Positions 61,746-64,000 of a DNA stretch of 64,000 nt are shown one piece after another. Position 1 is the first letter of the stretch, and each line of letters starts with the position of its first letter. The DNA is from Agapanthus africanus (lineage: Eukaryota; Streptophyta; Magnoliopsida; Asparagales; Amaryllidaceae). A model generated the notes under the pieces. It ran no database searches. It was not told the DNA's origin and saw only the letters and a list, made by a program, of their open reading frames with translations. The position numbers and the translations under genes are program-made. The DNA is taken from positions 699,248,761-699,312,760 of the forward strand of contig CM057339.1 in NCBI GenBank assembly GCA_030015575.1. Reading direction: 5' to 3'.

Positions 61746-61874
61746 AATTTGGGGGCTGATTTGAGGAAATTGGGATTTGGATTGTCTTGATGGACTTTGG
61801 TCATACCACGAGGTCAGGATTCCGTGGGAACGACATGTTTTATTCCATACTCCGCATTTATTGTTTATGCACTA

Positions 61875-62150
61875 CTTCATATATTGGTAGTACCGGATAG
61901 AGTACCTTTCATGACTGTAGCATATATACATTGTCATATTGTTGCTTCATGTATTAGTAGTACCAGATAGAGTACCTTACATGATTATTGCATACAGATT
62001 GTCTTATCATTGCTTCATGTATTAGTAGTACCTGATAGAGTACCTTACATGACTGTTGCATACATATTGTCATATTATTGCTTCATGTATTGGTTGTACC
62101 TGCTAGAGTACCTTTCATGACTGTTGTATACATATGACCATATATTGCTT
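61875..62150 (+). repeat. 68-70 bp tandem repeat, four copies
   Basis: Units starting CTTCATGTATTAGTAGTACC at about 61875, 61945, 62013 and 62081. Each contains GATAGAGTACCTTACATGA or a close variant. Inside Tekay-like LTR 2. Confidence 0.85.
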
Positions 62151-62858
62151 TTAGCTTGCATATGTTAGATTCACGCTGTACGTGCATACTTGCGATTACC
62201 TGCATATGTTATTTACTATTCACGAGTTGGCAACTCACCCCCGTTGTGCCACAGTGTTTTGCAGGTTGTTCCCCAGAGTAGTCGAGGCAGGCTATTCATC
62301 AATCATATCATCTTTTGCTGCAGTTACCGCTTCGGCTCACAGTGTGCATATTTGCTTTAGGTGGGTTTTGTGGTTATCCGTTTATGTCCATTGTATATTC
62401 GTTGTATCATGTACTCTCCATCTACGATTATCTTGTATGACTTAGAGACTTGATGTGAGGACGATATTGTATATTATTTTGTGACTTGGAGGTCTTTTAT
62501 GCAGTTTTATTTATATCCTCTTTTATTTGTTCGCTACGGCGTCGTATATCTGTTGTGGTGGTTGTTTTCCACCTTTGGGCGTGTATTTGATCCCATTTGG
62601 GGATGCTTTACTTATATTTTTGTTGTACCCATTTTGGGGCTGGTTTTTACAAAGGAGGTGCTGCCAAAATTTTAAAGAAAGAAAAGTTGGACATTAAAGA
62701 ATTTGGTTTGAGATTTCAAAAGTTTTAACAATATTCTTATTTCTTACTACTTTTGATGGTTTAGATTTCTGGGTTTTCGGCTTACTTAAATTGCGTTACG
62801 CCTGTGGACGTGGCGTGGTTTAAGGGCCGTCACGTGCCACTTTCGGGTTTTGACAAAG

Positions 62859-62874
62859 TTGGTATCAGAGTGCT
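62859..62874 (+). other. Tekay-like element 2 primer-binding site
   Basis: TTGGTATCAGAGTGCT three bases after the LTR end; tRNA-Met type, as in element 1. Confidence 0.88.
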
Positions 62875-63101
62875 ATGTTTTACCTTTCGGAGTGTAGGAT
62901 GACCTTGGTATGATGGAGTAGATAGCTTAAGCAGAGTAACATAGTGTGTGTATGTCCGCTGCATACTCACGATCACGGTACTCCGCCTAAAGTGGCCTAA
63001 GTACTAATTGCTTGAAATTCCTTTCTTGATGATACACATCCTTGTGATTCGATTTCCGTGTTCTTATCGAATGTTATTTCCATTTATAGACTTTAACGCC
63101 A

Positions 63102-64000
63102 ATGACTATGGGGACTCAGAGTGATGCGGCGAGGGCCGAGGTCAGAGTTGACTCGGGTAGGACGAGGACTGACCAGGATGGCACGCTCGTTGCACTGGAG
63201 CAGATGGATCCACCTTCGACAGATCGTATCGCTGGGCTTGAGGCTGAGATGCAGGACTTGCGCCAGATGATGAGGTCCTTGGTTGAGGCCAGTAGAGCGC
63301 GGCGACAGGAGGGTGTCACCCCTGTTACCCAGTTGTTCCTTACGATCAGTACTCAGCATAGTGTTACGTATACAGCACCAGTGGATGCAGCCCCAGTTGA
63401 CGAGGCACGTCTTCCAGAGACTTTGGGAGTTCCGGAACAGCGGAGGGCTCGTACCGGTGTACCAGTATAGAGGCAAAGGCTTAGTCGTCGAGACAGATTT
63501 CGGGCACGTCGCGGGAGTAACGGAGGCTTGGGACGAGGTCAGTCTTTTAGCTCGTATTTCCAGGAGGGTCGGCAGCCTTGGCGAGGATGCTATCGGTGCT
63601 AGGGCCTTCATCACTACATCAGGAGTTGCTCCCTAACACCACGTCAGGGTTGCATTCTGAGGGGTCGTAGACGCGGAGCGTTCGCTCAGAGTGGACAGGT
63701 TGGCAGAGGAGGAGTTCAGCTAGTTGCGGGTAGGGGGCAGGCACAAGAGTTTGCTTCTACTCATCGAGACGCGCGGGCGTCCAATGCAGAGTTTTTAGGT
63801 ATTCTTAATTTGTATGTTCTTTTGATGCACTTGTTTGTTTTACACACTTTGTGCTGTGGTTGGGCCGAGAGTCGTGTTAGCTAGATCAGCCATTTGTTGT
63901 GTTAACTTCTGTCAGCGATTCTTTTATTGCGCGACACGTATTTTGGTCGTGTGCCAATCGGATAGGAGATAGAGATTCGTCCGTCGTTTTGATCTTTCTA
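63102..64000 (+). pseudogene. gag: Tekay-like element 2: start of gag, runs out of the window
   Basis: Begins near ATG 63102 (MTMGTQSDAARAEVRVDSG), about 230 bases after the primer site, as expected for gag. It continues with a coiled-coil-like stretch, DRIAGLEAEMQDLRQMMRSLVEASRARRQ, common at the N-terminus of chromovirus gag proteins. Further on, the region becomes Gly/Arg/Gln-rich with no recognised domain before 64000. The frame has a few breaks. Assignment rests on position and the coiled-coil segment, so it is moderate. Confidence 0.6.

Larger units (their letters stand above)
59076..62855 (+). mobile_element. Tekay-like (Del) element 2: 5' LTR, plus strand
   Basis: About 3780 bp, from TGTAATGCC to GGTTTTGACA (TGT...ACA ends), followed by a primer site and gag. 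The left edge is inferred from where copia C leader similarity stops and from the TGTAATG start shared with Tekay-like LTR 1. The LTR contains serial hairpins (61442-61558) and two small tandem repeats. Frames inside have no recognised domain. Confidence 0.75.

Overview
The window is plant nuclear DNA made almost entirely of nested LTR retrotransposons. The families present are Ty3/gypsy Athila, Tekay/Del-like and Tat-like, plus many copies of one Ty1/copia family whose LTR start (TGTTGGATATATGTATGCCC) and protein motifs resemble the Angela/BARE lineage. This combination indicates an angiosperm; I cannot name the species. I see no intact host gene, rRNA, tRNA or CRISPR array. All elements are treated as fossils.

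Left nest (1-29542). An old minus-strand copia LTR (29196-29542) was entered by plus-strand copia B (26056-29195 visible). B's reverse-transcriptase region was entered by a minus-strand Tekay-like element (LTR 21694 to about 25938, PBS and leader 21245-21693). That element was entered by minus-strand copia A (5' LTR 19024-21244, leader to about 15830, coding remnants leftward, 3' LTR piece 851-1258). A was then entered twice: by a young, almost whole Athila (1863-13667, matching 1579-bp LTRs, 5-bp target duplication ATATG, tRNA-Asp primer site) and by plus-strand copia D, whose 3' LTR tail fills 1-850.

Middle (29543-30907) is AT-rich DNA without a recognisable element. It may hold one small exon-like remnant.

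Right nest (30908-64000). A Tat-like LTR with the start of gag (30908-32468) is cut by copia 1 (32469-42213). A little gag follows, then a TATA-bearing strip and an 84-87 bp tandem array. The array is split by copia 2 (43348-53433), resumes (53434-55618), and is entered by plus-strand copia C (55619 on). C's leader is entered by a plus-strand Tekay-like element (59076 to beyond the window end).

Most interesting pattern: short hairpins recur in the non-coding parts of several families. Within a series the loop is kept while both arms of the stem change together. Series occur in the copia leader (three per element, three elements), two Tekay LTRs, a duplication in the copia A leader, and the tandem array. 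Copia leaders also carry a strong GC-rich hairpin about 200-280 bases past the primer site in all four copies, with different sequences. Selection on RNA structure or a hairpin-perfecting replication error could each explain this; alignments of many genomic copies would separate them. Divergence figures and hairpins were read by eye.
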